This document shows positions 34,820 to 44,755 of a DNA stretch of 64,000 nt, in pieces. The notes under the pieces are model-generated. The model made no database searches and was not told the DNA's origin. It was given only the letters and a program-made list of their open reading frames with translations. The stretch's first letter is position 1, and every line of letters starts with the position of its first letter. Source of the DNA: Pseudomonadota bacterium (GTDB taxonomy: Bacteria; Pseudomonadota; Gammaproteobacteria; Steroidobacterales; Steroidobacteraceae); NCBI GenBank assembly GCA_021792555.1, contig JAJYUL010000003.1:1-64000 (forward strand). Reading direction: 5' to 3'. The position numbers were made by a program, and so were the translations under genes.

Positions 34820-36022
34820 ATGCTTGTTCGCATGACCACCGTATTGCGCCGCGTACGGCGCCTGTTGATGCTGCTGGCATGTGCGGCGCTCCCGGCGGTG
34901 TGCCTGGCGAGCCGCGAAGTGCCCGTGTTCACCGTAGATGTGGCGGCCCAGACTCCCGCGGCGCTCGCGCAGGCGATGCGCGCGGTGCTGGTGCGGGCCA
35001 CCGGACACGCCGGCGCGGCCGACGATCCCGAGCTCGCCGCCCTGGTGGCGAACGCCGCGCAATACGTGCAGGGCTATCAGCAGGGGCCGGCCGGGGAGCT
35101 CGAGGTGACCTTCAAGGCCGGCGCACTCGAGCAGGCGATCAGTGCCGCGGGGCGCAGCCTGTGGAGCGCCGATCGACCCTTCACCCTGATCGTGCTCAGT
35201 CCCGCGCCCGGGCAGATCCAGCAGGCCACCGATGCCGCGGCCGTGCAGCAGGCCGCCGAAACGCGCGGGCTGCCGATCAGCATCGTGCCGCTCACGGTGC
35301 GCGCGGCGGACGGGCAGCTGCTGCCGTCGGAGACGCTGCTCACGATGGTGCACAACCTCGGCGCCGAGCAGCTGCTCATCGGCCGGGATCTCACTGTGCC
35401 GCTGAGTGCCTCTGCGCCGGGCGCGAGTTCCTCTGTGCCGGCGGCCGCTGCTGCGCCCGCGGTGCCGGCCGCCGCCGCGGCCCAGTCGGCCGCTGCCGCC
35501 CCGCAGGGAGCAGACGGATCGGCGGCTGCGGCGCCGAACGATGTCTGGCACTGGACGCTCGTGACCCCATTCATCACCCGCCAGTTCACCGGGACGCTCA
35601 CCACGGGCATCGACGCGACGGTGGACCTCCTGGCGCCGCCGCTCGAGGCTTCACCGGCCGACGGCACCGTCGCCACGCGGGTGCGCATCGAAGGGCTCAA
35701 GACGCTCGATGACTACGCGCGGGTCGAGACCATGCTCGCGGCGGCGCCGGGCATTGGCCACAGCTCCGTGGTGCGCGTTGACGCAACCTCAGTGGTCTTC
35801 GACCTGTGGGCCCGTGGCGGCGCATCGGCGCTGCAGCGCGTGCTCGCGCTCTCGCCGCGCTTCAAGCCGCTCGCGGCGGCCGGCATGCTGACCTATCAGT
35901 ACCTCCCGCCGCCGCCACCGGCGGCGAGCCCTGCACCTTCGACCCCGAGCGCCCCTGGCGCATCCTCCGCGGGGCAGCCCAACCCAGCACCCGCGGCGGA
36001 TCCGGCGGCGAGCACGCCCTGA
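34820..36022 (+). CDS. DUF2066 domain exported protein
   Basis: This protein of about 400 residues has a signal peptide (core LLMLLACAALPAVCLA). A DUF2066 body follows with FTVDVAAQTPAALAQAMRAVLVRATGH, then an Ala-rich low-complexity stretch (about residues 195-230) and a Pro/Ala/Ser C-terminal tail (about 370-400). Function is unknown; the gene sits next to purM and upstream of hda in many gammaproteobacteria. ATG at 34820 is preferred because AGGA lies four bases upstream; ATG at 34832 is possible. Confidence 0.85.
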   Translation: MLVRMTTVLRRVRRLLMLLACAALPAVCLASREVPVFTVDVAAQTPAALAQAMRAVLVRATGHAGAADDPELAALVANAAQYVQGYQQGPAGELEVTFKAGALEQAISAAGRSLWSADRPFTLIVLSPAPGQIQQATDAAAVQQAAETRGLPISIVPLTVRAADGQLLPSETLLTMVHNLGAEQLLIGRDLTVPLSASAPGASSSVPAAAAAPAVPAAAAAQSAAAAPQGADGSAAAAPNDVWHWTLVTPFITRQFTGTLTTGIDATVDLLAPPLEASPADGTVATRVRIEGLKTLDDYARVETMLAAAPGIGHSSVVRVDATSVVFDLWARGGASALQRVLALSPRFKPLAAAGMLTYQYLPPPPPAASPAPSTPSAPGASSAGQPNPAPAADPAASTP

Positions 36023-36025
36023 GCC

Positions 36026-36577
36026 GTGCGCCACATCCCCAACCTGATCTGTCTGATCCGGCTGGCGTTGATCTGGCCGGTGGCGAGCGCGCTCGATCAG
36101 GGGCGCTTCCAGCTGGCGCTGGCACTGTTCGTGGTTGCGGCCATCTCCGACGGGCTTGACGGCTTTCTCGCCAAGCGCTTCAACTGGGTCTCGGAGCTCG
36201 GCAAGGTGTTGGATCCGGCCGCCGACAAGCTGCTGCTGGTGGTGGTGTTCGTGGAGTCCGCGTGGCTCGGCCTCGTGCCCTGGTGGGTGACGGCCGCGGC
36301 AGTGGCCCGCGACGTGATGATCGCGCTCGGCGCGCTCATCTACCGCGTTTGGATCGGCCCGCTGCGCGGCCGGCCGACGGTGATCAGCAAAATCAACACC
36401 GCGGCGCAGCTGCTGTATCTGGCCGGCGTGATGTTCGTGGCGGCGTCCCGGCTGCCGCTTCTCGACGAGCTGCGCGCCTTTGCGCTCATCGTGTTCGTCA
36501 CCACGGTGCTCTCGGGGCTCGATTACCTCGTGACCTTCACGCGCCGCGCCTGGACGAGCCCGCCGCGGGCGGCCTGA
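36026..36577 (+). CDS. CDP-alcohol phosphatidyltransferase family protein (PgsA-like)
   Basis: This 183-residue membrane enzyme has about five helices and the CDP-alcohol signature SDGLDGFLAKRFN...GKVLDPAADK near residues 41-67, in which the aspartates bind the divalent metals. It may form phosphatidylglycerol phosphate, but the usual DG-x2-AR reads DGFLAK, so I keep the assignment at family level. The start is GTG at 36026, three bases after the DUF2066 stop; hda follows nine bases later. An operon DUF2066 / CDP-transferase / hda is clear. Confidence 0.88.
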   Translation: MRHIPNLICLIRLALIWPVASALDQGRFQLALALFVVAAISDGLDGFLAKRFNWVSELGKVLDPAADKLLLVVVFVESAWLGLVPWWVTAAAVARDVMIALGALIYRVWIGPLRGRPTVISKINTAAQLLYLAGVMFVAASRLPLLDELRAFALIVFVTTVLSGLDYLVTFTRRAWTSPPRAA

Positions 36578-36586
36578 GGCGGACCC

Positions 36587-37282
36587 ATGCAGCAGCTGCC
36601 GCTCGGGGTGCGCCTCGCGGATCGAGCCGTGTTCGAGAGCTTTCTGCCGGCGCGCAATACCGAGGCGCTGGCGCACGCGCGGCGCGCGGCGGACGGCGAG
36701 GCGGGCCTGACGTGGTTCTGCGGTCCCTCAGGGGCAGGCAAGACCCATCTGCTGCAGGCGATCTGCGCCGCCGCGGGCCGCGCGCGCCGCACCGCCTACC
36801 TGCCGCTCGGGGAGCTGGCCGGTCTCGGGGCCGACGTGCTCGGCGGGCTGGCCGAGCTCGATTGCGTGGCGCTCGATGATCTGCAGGCGATTGTCGGGCG
36901 CAGCGAATGGGAGCGAGCGCTCTTTACCCTCGTGCGGGAGTTCGCCGAGCGGGGCAGGCCGCTGGTGCTCGCCGATGAGCACCCGCCGGCGCTCATCGGC
37001 TGGTCGCTTGCGGACCTGGGGTCACGCTGCGCCGCCGCGGCGGTCTTTCAGCTGCGCGCGCTCGATGAGGCCGAGCAGCAGCAGGCGCTGCAGCTGCGTG
37101 CGCGGCTGCGCGGTCTGGAGCTGCCCGAAGACACCTCCCGCTGGCTGCAGCGGCGGTTCCCGCGCGACATGCGCCTGTTGTACGAATTGCTCGACACGCT
37201 CGATGAGGCGGCGCTCGCCGCTCAGCGGCGCCTGACCGTGCCGTTCATCCGCGAGGTGCTCGCGCGCCGCGGGCGCGCCTGA
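36587..37282 (+). CDS. hda: DnaA regulatory inactivator Hda
   Basis: This 231-residue DnaA-like AAA+ protein lacks a DNA-binding domain. It begins QQLPLGVRL, a short peptide of the type that docks on the beta sliding clamp. Walker A is GPSGAGKTHLL and Walker B CVALDDLQ. Hda with clamp stimulates ATP hydrolysis by DnaA and so limits re-initiation. The position after a DUF2066 and a CDP-alcohol gene is typical for Pseudomonas relatives. Confidence 0.93.
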   Translation: MQQLPLGVRLADRAVFESFLPARNTEALAHARRAADGEAGLTWFCGPSGAGKTHLLQAICAAAGRARRTAYLPLGELAGLGADVLGGLAELDCVALDDLQAIVGRSEWERALFTLVREFAERGRPLVLADEHPPALIGWSLADLGSRCAAAAVFQLRALDEAEQQQALQLRARLRGLELPEDTSRWLQRRFPRDMRLLYELLDTLDEAALAAQRRLTVPFIREVLARRGRA

Positions 37283-37299
37283 GAGCCCGGCCGTGCGGC

Positions 37300-37920
<621 letters not shown>

Positions 37921-37936
37921 TTAACTGCCGCTAGGG

Positions 37937-37948
37937 TATATTGATTTG
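37937..37948 (+). promoter_or_regulatory. TATATT -10-like box abutting the acyP start
   Basis: TATATT (37937-37942) lies six bases before the ATG at 37949. No -35 consensus and no well-spaced Shine-Dalgarno are visible. Confidence 0.4.
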
Positions 37949-38224
37949 ATGCTGTGCAAGAAGTGTCTGGTGTCCGGCCGCGTGCAGGGGGTCTTCTACC
38001 GCGCCACCTGCCAGCGGCGCGCGCGCGAGCTCGGCGTGCGCGGCTACGCGCGCAATCTGCCCGACGGACGGGTGGAGGTGCTGGCCTGCGGTGAGGCGCA
38101 GGCGGTGCACGAGTTCATCGAGTGGCTGTGGGAAGGCTCGGCGGCGAGCCGGGTCGAGGCGGTCGAGGTGAGCGACGCTGCGCAGCACGCGGCGCAGCCC
38201 CCGGAGGGCTTCCACACGGCCTAG
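37949..38224 (+). CDS. Acylphosphatase
   Basis: This 91-residue acylphosphatase hydrolyses carboxyl-phosphate bonds. [18 protein letters not shown] holds the catalytic Arg, and [15 protein letters not shown] holds the catalytic Asn. The ORF track starts at TTG 37946; I prefer the ATG one codon later. The C-terminus PEGFHTA is slightly shortened. Its TAG overlaps the stop of the lytic transglycosylase on the other strand (CTAG). Confidence 0.93.
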   Translation: MLCKKCLVSGRVQGVFYRATCQRRARELGVRGYARNLPDGRVEVLACGEAQAVHEFIEWLWEGSAASRVEAVEVSDAAQHAAQPPEGFHTA

Positions 38225-38880
38225 CGTCGGGCGGGCGCGGCTCGCTGCGCGCGCACCGGAAAACCCAGGTCGTCCGCCCCGTTCCAGTTCTCCCAGGCGG
38301 TGAGCACGCGGTTGGGATAGAAGTGCCGCCCGACGCTGCCGTTGTATTCCTCGAGCGCGAGGCGCACGTCGTCGTGGGTGATCTGCAGGTAGTAACGCAG
38401 GATCGCACAGCCCATGCGGATGTTGGCCGCGACGTGCACCAGCTCGTAGCCCTGCATGCCGAGCCGCTCCGGCCAGTAGGGCATCACCTGCATCAGCCCG
38501 ACCGCGCCGCTCGATGAGACCGCCCAGCGGTTGAAGGCGCTTTCCACCTGCATCACCGCGAGCACCAGCCCCGGCGGCACTTTCGCCGCGCCGGGCTGAT
38601 GGGTGACGCAGTAGACCTGCTTGAGGATATCGAGCCGCTCGGCCGGGTTGTGCACATAGCGGGCAAGCCGCGGCTCCATCAGCGTGTACCACACCGCCGC
38701 GTCATAGCGGTTGAGGAAGCACTGGGCCTGCGTGATGGCGTGCTGGACGATCGGCCGCAGCGCCGGGTCGCGCTGGCCGGCCGCTTCGGCGCGCGGGGCA
38801 AGCGCGAGCGCCAGCGCTGCGAGCAGACCCGGTGCCGCCTTAGCCGCCCAGGCGCGCGCGGATGAACGCAAGCGCCTCAT
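38221..38880 (-). CDS. Lytic transglycosylase (SLT domain)
   Basis: This 219-residue periplasmic muramidase-like protein has a signal peptide (core [10 protein letters not shown], cleavage after AEA). An SLT domain follows: [29 protein letters not shown] with the catalytic Glu near residue 112, then an [16 protein letters not shown] end motif. It cleaves glycan strands to 1,6-anhydro ends. The ATG at 38880 lies inside the 3' end of proS (41-base overlap), so it follows proS in one transcript. Confidence 0.9.
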   Translation of the reverse strand: MRRLRSSARAWAAKAAPGLLAALALALAPRAEAAGQRDPALRPIVQHAITQAQCFLNRYDAAVWYTLMEPRLARYVHNPAERLDILKQVYCVTHQPGAAKVPPGLVLAVMQVESAFNRWAVSSSGAVGLMQVMPYWPERLGMQGYELVHVAANIRMGCAILRYYLQITHDDVRLALEEYNGSVGRHFYPNRVLTAWENWNGADDLGFPVRAQRAAPARR

Positions 38881-40552
38881 CGGCCGGAAACTCCACGCTG
38901 TCGCTGTCACGTCGATGCCGGTACTCCAGGCGGCCGGCCGCGAGTCCGCGCTCGGCCACCACCAGCCGGTGCGGGATGCCCAGCAGCTCCGCATCGGCGA
39001 ACTTCACCCCGGGGCGCGCATCGCGGTCGTCGTAGAGCACCTCGATGCCCGCAGCCGTGAGCTGCGCATAGAGCCGATCGGCCGCCTCGCGCACGTGCAC
39101 GGCCTTCTGCGCCCCAAGGCTCACCAGCACCACCTGGAAGGGCGCAAGCGGCTCCGGCCAGATGATGCCGCGCGCATCGTGATTCTGTTCAATGGCCGCC
39201 GCCACGACGCGCGTCACGCCAATGCCATAACAGCCCATCCACACTGTCACTTCCTGCCCCGCCTCATCGAGCACCAGGGCGCCCATGGCCTTGCTGTACT
39301 TGCGGCCGAGCTGGAAGATGTGCCCGACCTCGATGCCGCGGGCGAGCTTCAGGCGTCCCTTGCCGCTCGGGCTGGGATCCCCCTCGACGGCATTGCGGAT
39401 ATCGGCGGCGACGTACTCCTGCACGTCGCGGTCCCAATTGACCCCGGTCAGGTGCATGTCCTTCTCGTTCGCGCCGCAGACGAAATCCGCGACCGCGAGC
39501 GCGCTGTGATCGACGTAGATGCGGCACTTCAGGCCCACCGGGCCGATGAAGCCGGCCTCCGTGCCCGTGGCGCGCTCGATCCGCGAGGCCGAGGCCATGC
39601 GCAGCGGGCTCGCCACGCCTTGCAGGCGCTGCGCCTTGGTGGCGTTCAGCTCGTGATCGCCGCGGATCACGAGCGCCACCACCGCCTCCTCGTCCTCGCC
39701 GTCGACGAGCAGCGTCTTGAGGCAGCGGGCCGGCTCGACCGCGAGCAGCCGGGAGATCTGCTCGATGGTCTTCGCGCCCGGGGTGGGCACCTTGGCGAGA
39801 GCGGCACCGGGCGCCGGGCGCGCCGTTGCCGGCGGCAGCGCGGCGGCCGCCTCGATGTTGGCGGCGTACTCGTCTGCGTCGGAGAACACGACCGCATCCT
39901 CGCCGGAGGCCGCCAGCACGTGAAATTCCTGCGACACGTCGCCGCCGATCGGACCGGAGTCGGCGCGCACGGCGCGGAAATCGAGCCCCATGCGGCGGAA
40001 GATGCGCGAGTAGGTCTCGTGCATCACCCGGTAGCCCTGCTGCAGCGAGGCTTCATCGGCATGGAAGGAATAGGCGTCCTTCATGATGAACTCGCGCGCG
40101 CGCATCACGCCGAAGCGCGGCCGGATCTCGTCGCGGAACTTGGTCTGGATCTGATAGAAGTTCACCGGCAGCTGCCGGTAGCTCTTCAGCTCCCGGCGCG
40201 CGATGTCCGTGATGACCTCCTCGTGGGTCGGGCCGGTCACGAAGTCGCGCTGGTGGCGGTCCTTCAGGCGCAGCAGCTCCGGGCCGTACGCGCTCCAGCG
40301 GCCGGACTCCTGCCACAGCTCCGCCGGCTGGATCACCGGCATCAGCAGCTCGAGGGCGCCGGCGCGGTTCATCTCCTCGCGGATGATCGCCTCGGCCTTG
40401 CGCAGCGTGCGCAGGCCCATCGGCAGCCAGCTGTACAGGCCCGAGGCCAGGCGGCGGATCAGTCCCGCGCGCAGCATCAGCTGGTGGCTGATGATTTCCG
40501 CCTCGGCGGGGGTTTCCTTGGTGGTCTGGATGGGGTACTGCGAGAGCCTCAT
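38840..40552 (-). CDS. proS: Prolyl-tRNA synthetase (bacterial type, with editing domain)
   Basis: This 570-residue class II synthetase starts at ATG 40552 ([19 protein letters not shown]), the usual bacterial ProS N-terminus; the longer frame is non-coding. Motif 2 reads [25 protein letters not shown]. An inserted YbaK-like editing domain (about 230-390) clears Ala-tRNA-Pro, and the C-terminal anticodon-binding domain ends in [16 protein letters not shown] about 20 bases upstream of the ATG is a plausible -10. Confidence 0.98.
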   Translation of the reverse strand: MRLSQYPIQTTKETPAEAEIISHQLMLRAGLIRRLASGLYSWLPMGLRTLRKAEAIIREEMNRAGALELLMPVIQPAELWQESGRWSAYGPELLRLKDRHQRDFVTGPTHEEVITDIARRELKSYRQLPVNFYQIQTKFRDEIRPRFGVMRAREFIMKDAYSFHADEASLQQGYRVMHETYSRIFRRMGLDFRAVRADSGPIGGDVSQEFHVLAASGEDAVVFSDADEYAANIEAAAALPPATARPAPGAALAKVPTPGAKTIEQISRLLAVEPARCLKTLLVDGEDEEAVVALVIRGDHELNATKAQRLQGVASPLRMASASRIERATGTEAGFIGPVGLKCRIYVDHSALAVADFVCGANEKDMHLTGVNWDRDVQEYVAADIRNAVEGDPSPSGKGRLKLARGIEVGHIFQLGRKYSKAMGALVLDEAGQEVTVWMGCYGIGVTRVVAAAIEQNHDARGIIWPEPLAPFQVVLVSLGAQKAVHVREAADRLYAQLTAAGIEVLYDDRDARPGVKFADAELLGIPHRLVVAERGLAAGRLEYRHRRDSDSVEFPADEALAFIRARLGG

Positions 40553-40655
40553 GACGCGGATCTTGGCCAAAGGGAGGCGCGCATCATAACAGCTGGCCGC
40601 GAGCTGATAAGATAGGCTCCCGAAACACCCGATCCGCACGCCCGCCCCCCGCGCC

Positions 40656-41474
40656 ATGAACGACAGTCCGAGCACCCGGAGCGAACCGACCGGCGCCGAG
40701 GCGCACGAGCTGCGCCGCCCGCGCCGGGGTTTTTACCTGCTGCCGAACCTGCTCACGACCGCGAGCCTGTTTTCCGGCTTCTACGCCATCGTCGCGGCGA
40801 TCGACAAGCACTTCGCGCCGGCCGGCATGGCGGTGTTCATCGCGATGGTGTTCGACTCGCTCGACGGGCGCATCGCCCGCCTGACGCACACCGAGAGCGC
40901 CTTCGGCAAGGAGTACGACAGTCTCTCGGACATGGTCTCCTTCGGACTTGCCCCGGCCATCGTCGCCTACCAGTGGGGGGTGATCCGGATCGCCGAGTAT
41001 GGGCGGGCCTGGGGCCGCTTCGGCTGGCTGGCGTGCTTTTTCTACGCCGCGGCCGCTGCGCTGCGTCTGGCGCGCTTCAACGTGCGCACCGCCAGCACCG
41101 ACAAGCGCTACTTCGAGGGTCTGCCGAGCCCCTCGGCGGCGGCCACCGTGGCCGGTTTCGTATGGGTCTCGAGCCAGTGGCGGCAGCCGGGACTGACCGG
41201 CTTGATCGTGGCCTTCAGCGTGACGGCGCTCGCCGGGGCGCTCATGGTCAGCCGCTTCAGCTACTTCAGCTTCAAGAAGATCGATTTCGACGGACCGATC
41301 CGCTTCATTTTCCTGCTGTTCGTGCCGCTCGCCTTCGTGCTGATCGCGAGCGACCCGCCGCTGATCCTGCTGCTGATCTTCGGCGGCTACGCGGTCTCGG
41401 CGCCGCTGCAGTGGGTTTGGCGCAAGGTGCGCCGCCGCCGCCGCGCGCCGCGGCGGGAGCGCCCCGCCCAATGA
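40656..41474 (+). CDS. pssA: CDP-diacylglycerol-serine O-phosphatidyltransferase
   Basis: This 272-residue integral membrane enzyme has the CDP-alcohol signature [26 protein letters not shown] near residue 70 and several hydrophobic helices. It makes phosphatidylserine for phosphatidylethanolamine. The type II membrane form seen here ([17 protein letters not shown]) differs from the PLD-like E. coli enzyme. TAAGAT about 45 bases upstream is a candidate -10. Its TGA overlaps the ATG of the UDG gene by four bases. Confidence 0.95.
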   Translation: MNDSPSTRSEPTGAEAHELRRPRRGFYLLPNLLTTASLFSGFYAIVAAIDKHFAPAGMAVFIAMVFDSLDGRIARLTHTESAFGKEYDSLSDMVSFGLAPAIVAYQWGVIRIAEYGRAWGRFGWLACFFYAAAAALRLARFNVRTASTDKRYFEGLPSPSAAATVAGFVWVSSQWRQPGLTGLIVAFSVTALAGALMVSRFSYFSFKKIDFDGPIRFIFLLFVPLAFVLIASDPPLILLLIFGGYAVSAPLQWVWRKVRRRRRAPRRERPAQ

Positions 41475-42250
41475 GCGCCCCTGAGCGGCGCGCGCAATAT
41501 CTTCAGGCCATCGGCGTCGATCTGTGGCTGCCGCGCGCCGCCGTGGCGGGCGCGGCCGCGCCGCTCGAGGCGCCTGGGGGGGCGCCGCACGTGCCCGAGC
41601 GTGCGCCCGCCGTAGCGGAGGTGGCGGCCGCGCCTGCCCCGGCCCCGGGTGCTGAAGCGGCCGATTGGGAGCAGCTGCGCGCGCAGGTGCTGAGCTGCAC
41701 CCGCTGTGCGCTGCACGAGAGCCGCACCCAGGCGGTCTTCGGGGTGGGCAACCCCCGCGCCGAGTGGATGGTGATCGGAGAGGCTCCGGGCGCCGAGGAG
41801 GACCGGCGCGGGGAGCCGTTCGTCGGGCGAGCCGGCCAGCTGCTCGATGCGATGCTGCGCGCCGTCGGGCTGTCGCGCGCGACGAACGTCTTCATCGCCA
41901 ATATCCTCAAATGCCGCCCGCCCGGCAATCGCGATCCGCGGCCCGAGGAGGTCGCAGCGTGCCTGCCCTACCTGCACCGGCAGATCGATTCCGTGCGCCC
42001 GCGGATGCTGCTGGCCGTCGGCCGGATCGCCGCGCAGAACCTGCTGGCCACCGATGCGCCGCTCGGCCGGCTGCGCGGCCGGGTGCACCATTTCGGCGAG
42101 CGCAACGTGCCGCTCTTGGTGACGTATCATCCCGCCTATCTGCTGCGCTCGCCTGCGGACAAGCGCAAGGCGTGGGAAGATCTGCAGTTCGCGCGCAGCG
42201 TATTCGCGCAGACCCTGAACGCCGAACCGAACGATGGCCATCGCCCCTGA
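41471..42250 (+). CDS. Uracil-DNA glycosylase, type 4 (Fe-S)
   Basis: This 259-residue protein has an Ala/Pro-rich N-terminal extension (about 1-75), then the family 4 UDG core. The cluster cysteines lie in [15 protein letters not shown] and ACLPYL; motif A is [15 protein letters not shown] and motif [10 protein letters not shown]. It excises uracil from DNA. It overlaps pssA by four bases and rimI by 17. The usual N-terminal acetyltransferase neighbour RimI follows. Confidence 0.93.
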   Translation: MSAPERRAQYLQAIGVDLWLPRAAVAGAAAPLEAPGGAPHVPERAPAVAEVAAAPAPAPGAEAADWEQLRAQVLSCTRCALHESRTQAVFGVGNPRAEWMVIGEAPGAEEDRRGEPFVGRAGQLLDAMLRAVGLSRATNVFIANILKCRPPGNRDPRPEEVAACLPYLHRQIDSVRPRMLLAVGRIAAQNLLATDAPLGRLRGRVHHFGERNVPLLVTYHPAYLLRSPADKRKAWEDLQFARSVFAQTLNAEPNDGHRP

Positions 42251-42731
42251 ACTGCTCGAACCGATGCCGCCGGCGCAGATCCGTGCGATGTGCGCCGCCG
42301 ACGTCCCGGAGGTGTTCGCCATCGAGCGGGCCGCGTACTCGTTCCCGTGGAGCGCCGGCATCTTCCGCGACTGCCTGCGGGTCGGGTACGTCTGCCGCGT
42401 GCTCACCGTCGGCGGGCAGATCGCCGGCTACGGCGTGATGAGCATGGGCGCCGGCGAGATGCACGTGCTCAACCTCTGCATCGCCGAGGCGCAGCGCGGC
42501 CGCGGGCTCGGCCGGCGGATGCTCGAGCATCTGCTCGCGCAGGGCGCTGCGGCGGGCATGACCGACGCATTCCTCGAAGTGCGGCCCTCGAACTGCGCGG
42601 CGCTCGCGCTGTACCGTGCGCTCGGGTTCGAGCAGATCGGCATGCGCCGCGGCTATTACCAGGCGGTCAACGGCCGCGAAGACGCCTGTGTGTTGAAACT
42701 GACCCTGCGCGCGCGCCGCGCCGAATCCTGA
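42234..42731 (+). CDS. rimI: Ribosomal protein S18-alanine N-acetyltransferase
   Basis: This 165-residue GNAT acetyltransferase has the acetyl-CoA loop AEAQRGRGLGRRML near residue 85, the SFPWSAGIFRDCL segment typical of RimI and NCAALALYRALGFEQIGMRRGYY. It acetylates the N-terminal alanine of ribosomal protein S18. The ATG at 42234 lies inside the 3' end of the UDG gene. prfC follows 12 bases later. Confidence 0.93.
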   Translation: MAIAPELLEPMPPAQIRAMCAADVPEVFAIERAAYSFPWSAGIFRDCLRVGYVCRVLTVGGQIAGYGVMSMGAGEMHVLNLCIAEAQRGRGLGRRMLEHLLAQGAAAGMTDAFLEVRPSNCAALALYRALGFEQIGMRRGYYQAVNGREDACVLKLTLRARRAES

Positions 42732-42743
42732 CTACATCGATCC

Positions 42744-44330
42744 ATGAGTGACCTGACTGCCGAAGTCCGCAGGCGGCGGACGTTTGCCATCATCTCGCAC
42801 CCCGATGCGGGCAAGACCACCCTCACCGAGAAGCTGCTGCTGTTCGGCGGCGCCATCCAGATGGCCGGCACCGTCAAGGGCCGCAAGGCCGACCGCCATG
42901 CCACCTCGGACTGGATGCGCCTCGAGCAGCAGCGCGGCATCTCCGTGACCTCCTCGGTGATGCAGTTCCCCTACGGGGAGTGCATCGTGAACCTGCTCGA
43001 CACCCCGGGGCACGAGGATTTCTCCGAGGACACCTACCGCACGCTCACCGCGGTCGACTCGGCGCTGATGGTGATCGACTGCGCCAAGGGAGTCGAGGAG
43101 CGCACCATCAAGCTGATGGAGGTGTGCCGTCTGCGCGACACGCCCATCATGACTTTCATCAACAAGCTCGACCGCGAGGGGCGCGCGCCGATCGAGCTGC
43201 TCGATGAGATCGAGCGGGTCCTCGGCATCCGCACCGCGCCGGTGACCTGGCCGATCGGCATGGGTCGCGCGCTGCGCGCGATCTATCACCTGCTCGAGGA
43301 CCGGCTGTACGTGTACGCCGCCGGCGAGCGCGGCCGGGTGGGCGAGAACCAGGTGATCGAGGGCCTCGAGAGCGAGGCGGCCGGGAATTTCCTCGGCGCC
43401 GATGCGGCTGCGGTGCGCGAGGAGATCGAGCTGGTGCGGGGCGCGAGCCCGCCGTTCGATCCGGAAGAGTATCGCGCCGGCCGCCAGACTCCGGTGTTTT
43501 TCGGCTCGGCGATCAACAATTTCGGGGTCGAGGAGCTGCTCGCGGCATTCACCCGCCACGCGCCGGGGCCGCTCGCGCGCAGCGCGCGCGAGCGGCAGGT
43601 CGAGCCGCTCGAGCCTGCGCTCAGCGGCTTCGTGTTCAAGATCCAGGCCAACATGGATCCGGGGCACCGCGATCGCATCGCGTTCCTGCGGCTGTGCTCG
43701 GGGCGCTACAGCCGCGGCATGCGGCTGTATCACGTGCGGCTCGGCAAGGAGGTGCGCATCTCCGATGCGCTCACGTTCATGGCCGCCGAGCGCGAGCACG
43801 CCGAGGAGGCCTTCGCCGGGGACATCATCGGCCTGCACAACCACGGCACCATCAACATCGGCGACACGTTCACCGAGGGTGAGCGGCTGGTGTTCACCGG
43901 GATTCCAAACTTCGCCCCGGAGATCTTCCGCCGCGCGGTGCTGAAGGATCCGCTGAAGATGAAGGCGCTGCAGAAAGGGCTCGCGCAGCTGTGCGAGGAA
44001 GGCGCCACGCAGCTGTTCAAGCCGCTGCGCAACAACGACCTGATCCTCGGCGCGGTCGGCCAGCTGCAGTTCGAGGTCGTCGCATTCCGACTGCAGGACG
44101 AGTACGGCGTCAGCTGCGTGTTCGAGCCGGTCAACGTGTACACGGCCCGTTGGATCGCGAGCGAGGATCAGCGCAAGCTCGAGGAGTTCCGCGCGCGCGC
44201 CCACGAGCATCTGGCGGTCGATCACAGCGGCGCGCCGGTGTATCTGGCGCCATCGCGCGTCAATCTGGAACTGACGCTCGAGCGCTGGCCGGACATCAGC
44301 TTCCGCGAGACCCGCGAGCACGCGCTCTAG
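42744..44330 (+). CDS. prfC: Peptide chain release factor 3
   Basis: This 528-residue translational GTPase has G1 [16 protein letters not shown]3 [12 protein letters not shown] and G4 NKLDREGR. It lacks the EF-G C-terminal domains, as RF3 does. It recycles RF1 and RF2 after peptide release. It is last in the pssA-udg-rimI-prfC run and is followed three bases later by a perfect 11-bp hairpin. Confidence 0.98.
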   Translation: MSDLTAEVRRRRTFAIISHPDAGKTTLTEKLLLFGGAIQMAGTVKGRKADRHATSDWMRLEQQRGISVTSSVMQFPYGECIVNLLDTPGHEDFSEDTYRTLTAVDSALMVIDCAKGVEERTIKLMEVCRLRDTPIMTFINKLDREGRAPIELLDEIERVLGIRTAPVTWPIGMGRALRAIYHLLEDRLYVYAAGERGRVGENQVIEGLESEAAGNFLGADAAAVREEIELVRGASPPFDPEEYRAGRQTPVFFGSAINNFGVEELLAAFTRHAPGPLARSARERQVEPLEPALSGFVFKIQANMDPGHRDRIAFLRLCSGRYSRGMRLYHVRLGKEVRISDALTFMAAEREHAEEAFAGDIIGLHNHGTINIGDTFTEGERLVFTGIPNFAPEIFRRAVLKDPLKMKALQKGLAQLCEEGATQLFKPLRNNDLILGAVGQLQFEVVAFRLQDEYGVSCVFEPVNVYTARWIASEDQRKLEEFRARAHEHLAVDHSGAPVYLAPSRVNLELTLERWPDISFRETREHAL

Positions 44331-44332
44331 GG

Positions 44333-44357
44333 ACGCTCCCGCCGCCGGCGGGAGCGT
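44333..44357 (+). terminator. Perfect 11-bp hairpin after prfC
   Basis: ACGCTCCCGCC-GCC-GGCGGGAGCGT forms a perfect GC-rich stem with a 3-base loop immediately after the prfC stop. No T-tract follows, so it may act as a pause or an RNA 3'-end stabiliser rather than a classic intrinsic terminator. Confidence 0.6.
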
Positions 44358-44468
44358 ACGGGCGCCCGGCCGCGGCCACGCGGCGGGGCGTGCGCGCCTT
44401 GCGGGAAATTACGTATTCCCGAAACAGCCCTCTCGGCCTCACCGTGCGCATCAGGACGGGCGCCGCGC

Positions 44469-44498
44469 TTGACCGTGCGTGCATCTGGAGGCTAGCGT
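44469..44498 (+). promoter_or_regulatory. Candidate promoter for the sulfotransferase operon
   Basis: TTGACC and TAGCGT are separated by 18 bases. The predicted start falls at about 44505, on the first bases of the GGCAGG/CCTGCC hairpin. The match is moderate. Confidence 0.35.
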
Positions 44499-44503
44499 AA
44501 ATG

Positions 44504-44548
44504 GGCAGGGTGGACGGGGTAGGACCCCGGCCGCCGCTATGGCCTGCC
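44504..44548 (+). ncRNA. Candidate structured RNA leader element
   Basis: GGCAGG (44504-44509) pairs with CCTGCC (44543-44548) and encloses the GGGGT-AGG-ACCCC hairpin (44516-44528). An outer GTGCGT/ACGCAC pair (44475-44480 / 44549-44554) would extend the stack if transcribed. I recognise no known riboswitch class. High GC makes chance pairing possible. Confidence 0.3.
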
Positions 44549-44755
44549 ACGCACGCTCCTGGCGGCGACCGCGGACATCCTTATCCAGGCTGGTGGGGAC
44601 CGCGATGGCTCACAAGCACACGATCGCTGCGCACGCGCGTCTCGCCGCGCCGATTGTCGTCCCTGCAAGGGTGCGCGCCTTGGGCGCGCAGTGACCGCCG
44701 GTTCGCTCAATCAAACACGAAGAACCGCTGCGATCGACGAGGAGGCGATGGACGC

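Larger units (their letters stand above)
44358..44755 (+). other. Long untranslated region with nested hairpins
   Basis: These 398 bases hold no credible gene. Seen in order are: CGGGAA/TTCCCG around attacgta (44402-44421), a TTGACC-18 bp-TAGCGT promoter-like pair (44469-44498), and the nested pairs GTGCGT/ACGCAC, GGCAGG/CCTGCC and GGGGT/ACCCC (44475-44554). TGCGCGC/GCGCGCA follows with a 5-base loop (about 44672-44690), then GAGGAGG, the ribosome site of the sulfotransferase. If the promoter is real, transcription begins at about 44505 and leaves a leader of about 250 bases. Confidence 0.5.

Noticed and set aside
38840-38880. 41-base overlap of proS and the lytic transglycosylase considered as a frameshifted fusion
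   Set aside because: Both ends are intact: ProS has its normal C-terminus and the transglycosylase begins with a complete signal peptide.
44479-44694. 71-residue plus-strand ORF in the leader before the sulfotransferase
   Set aside because: It has no family resemblance or ribosome site, and it lies across predicted hairpins. It is more likely untranslated leader.
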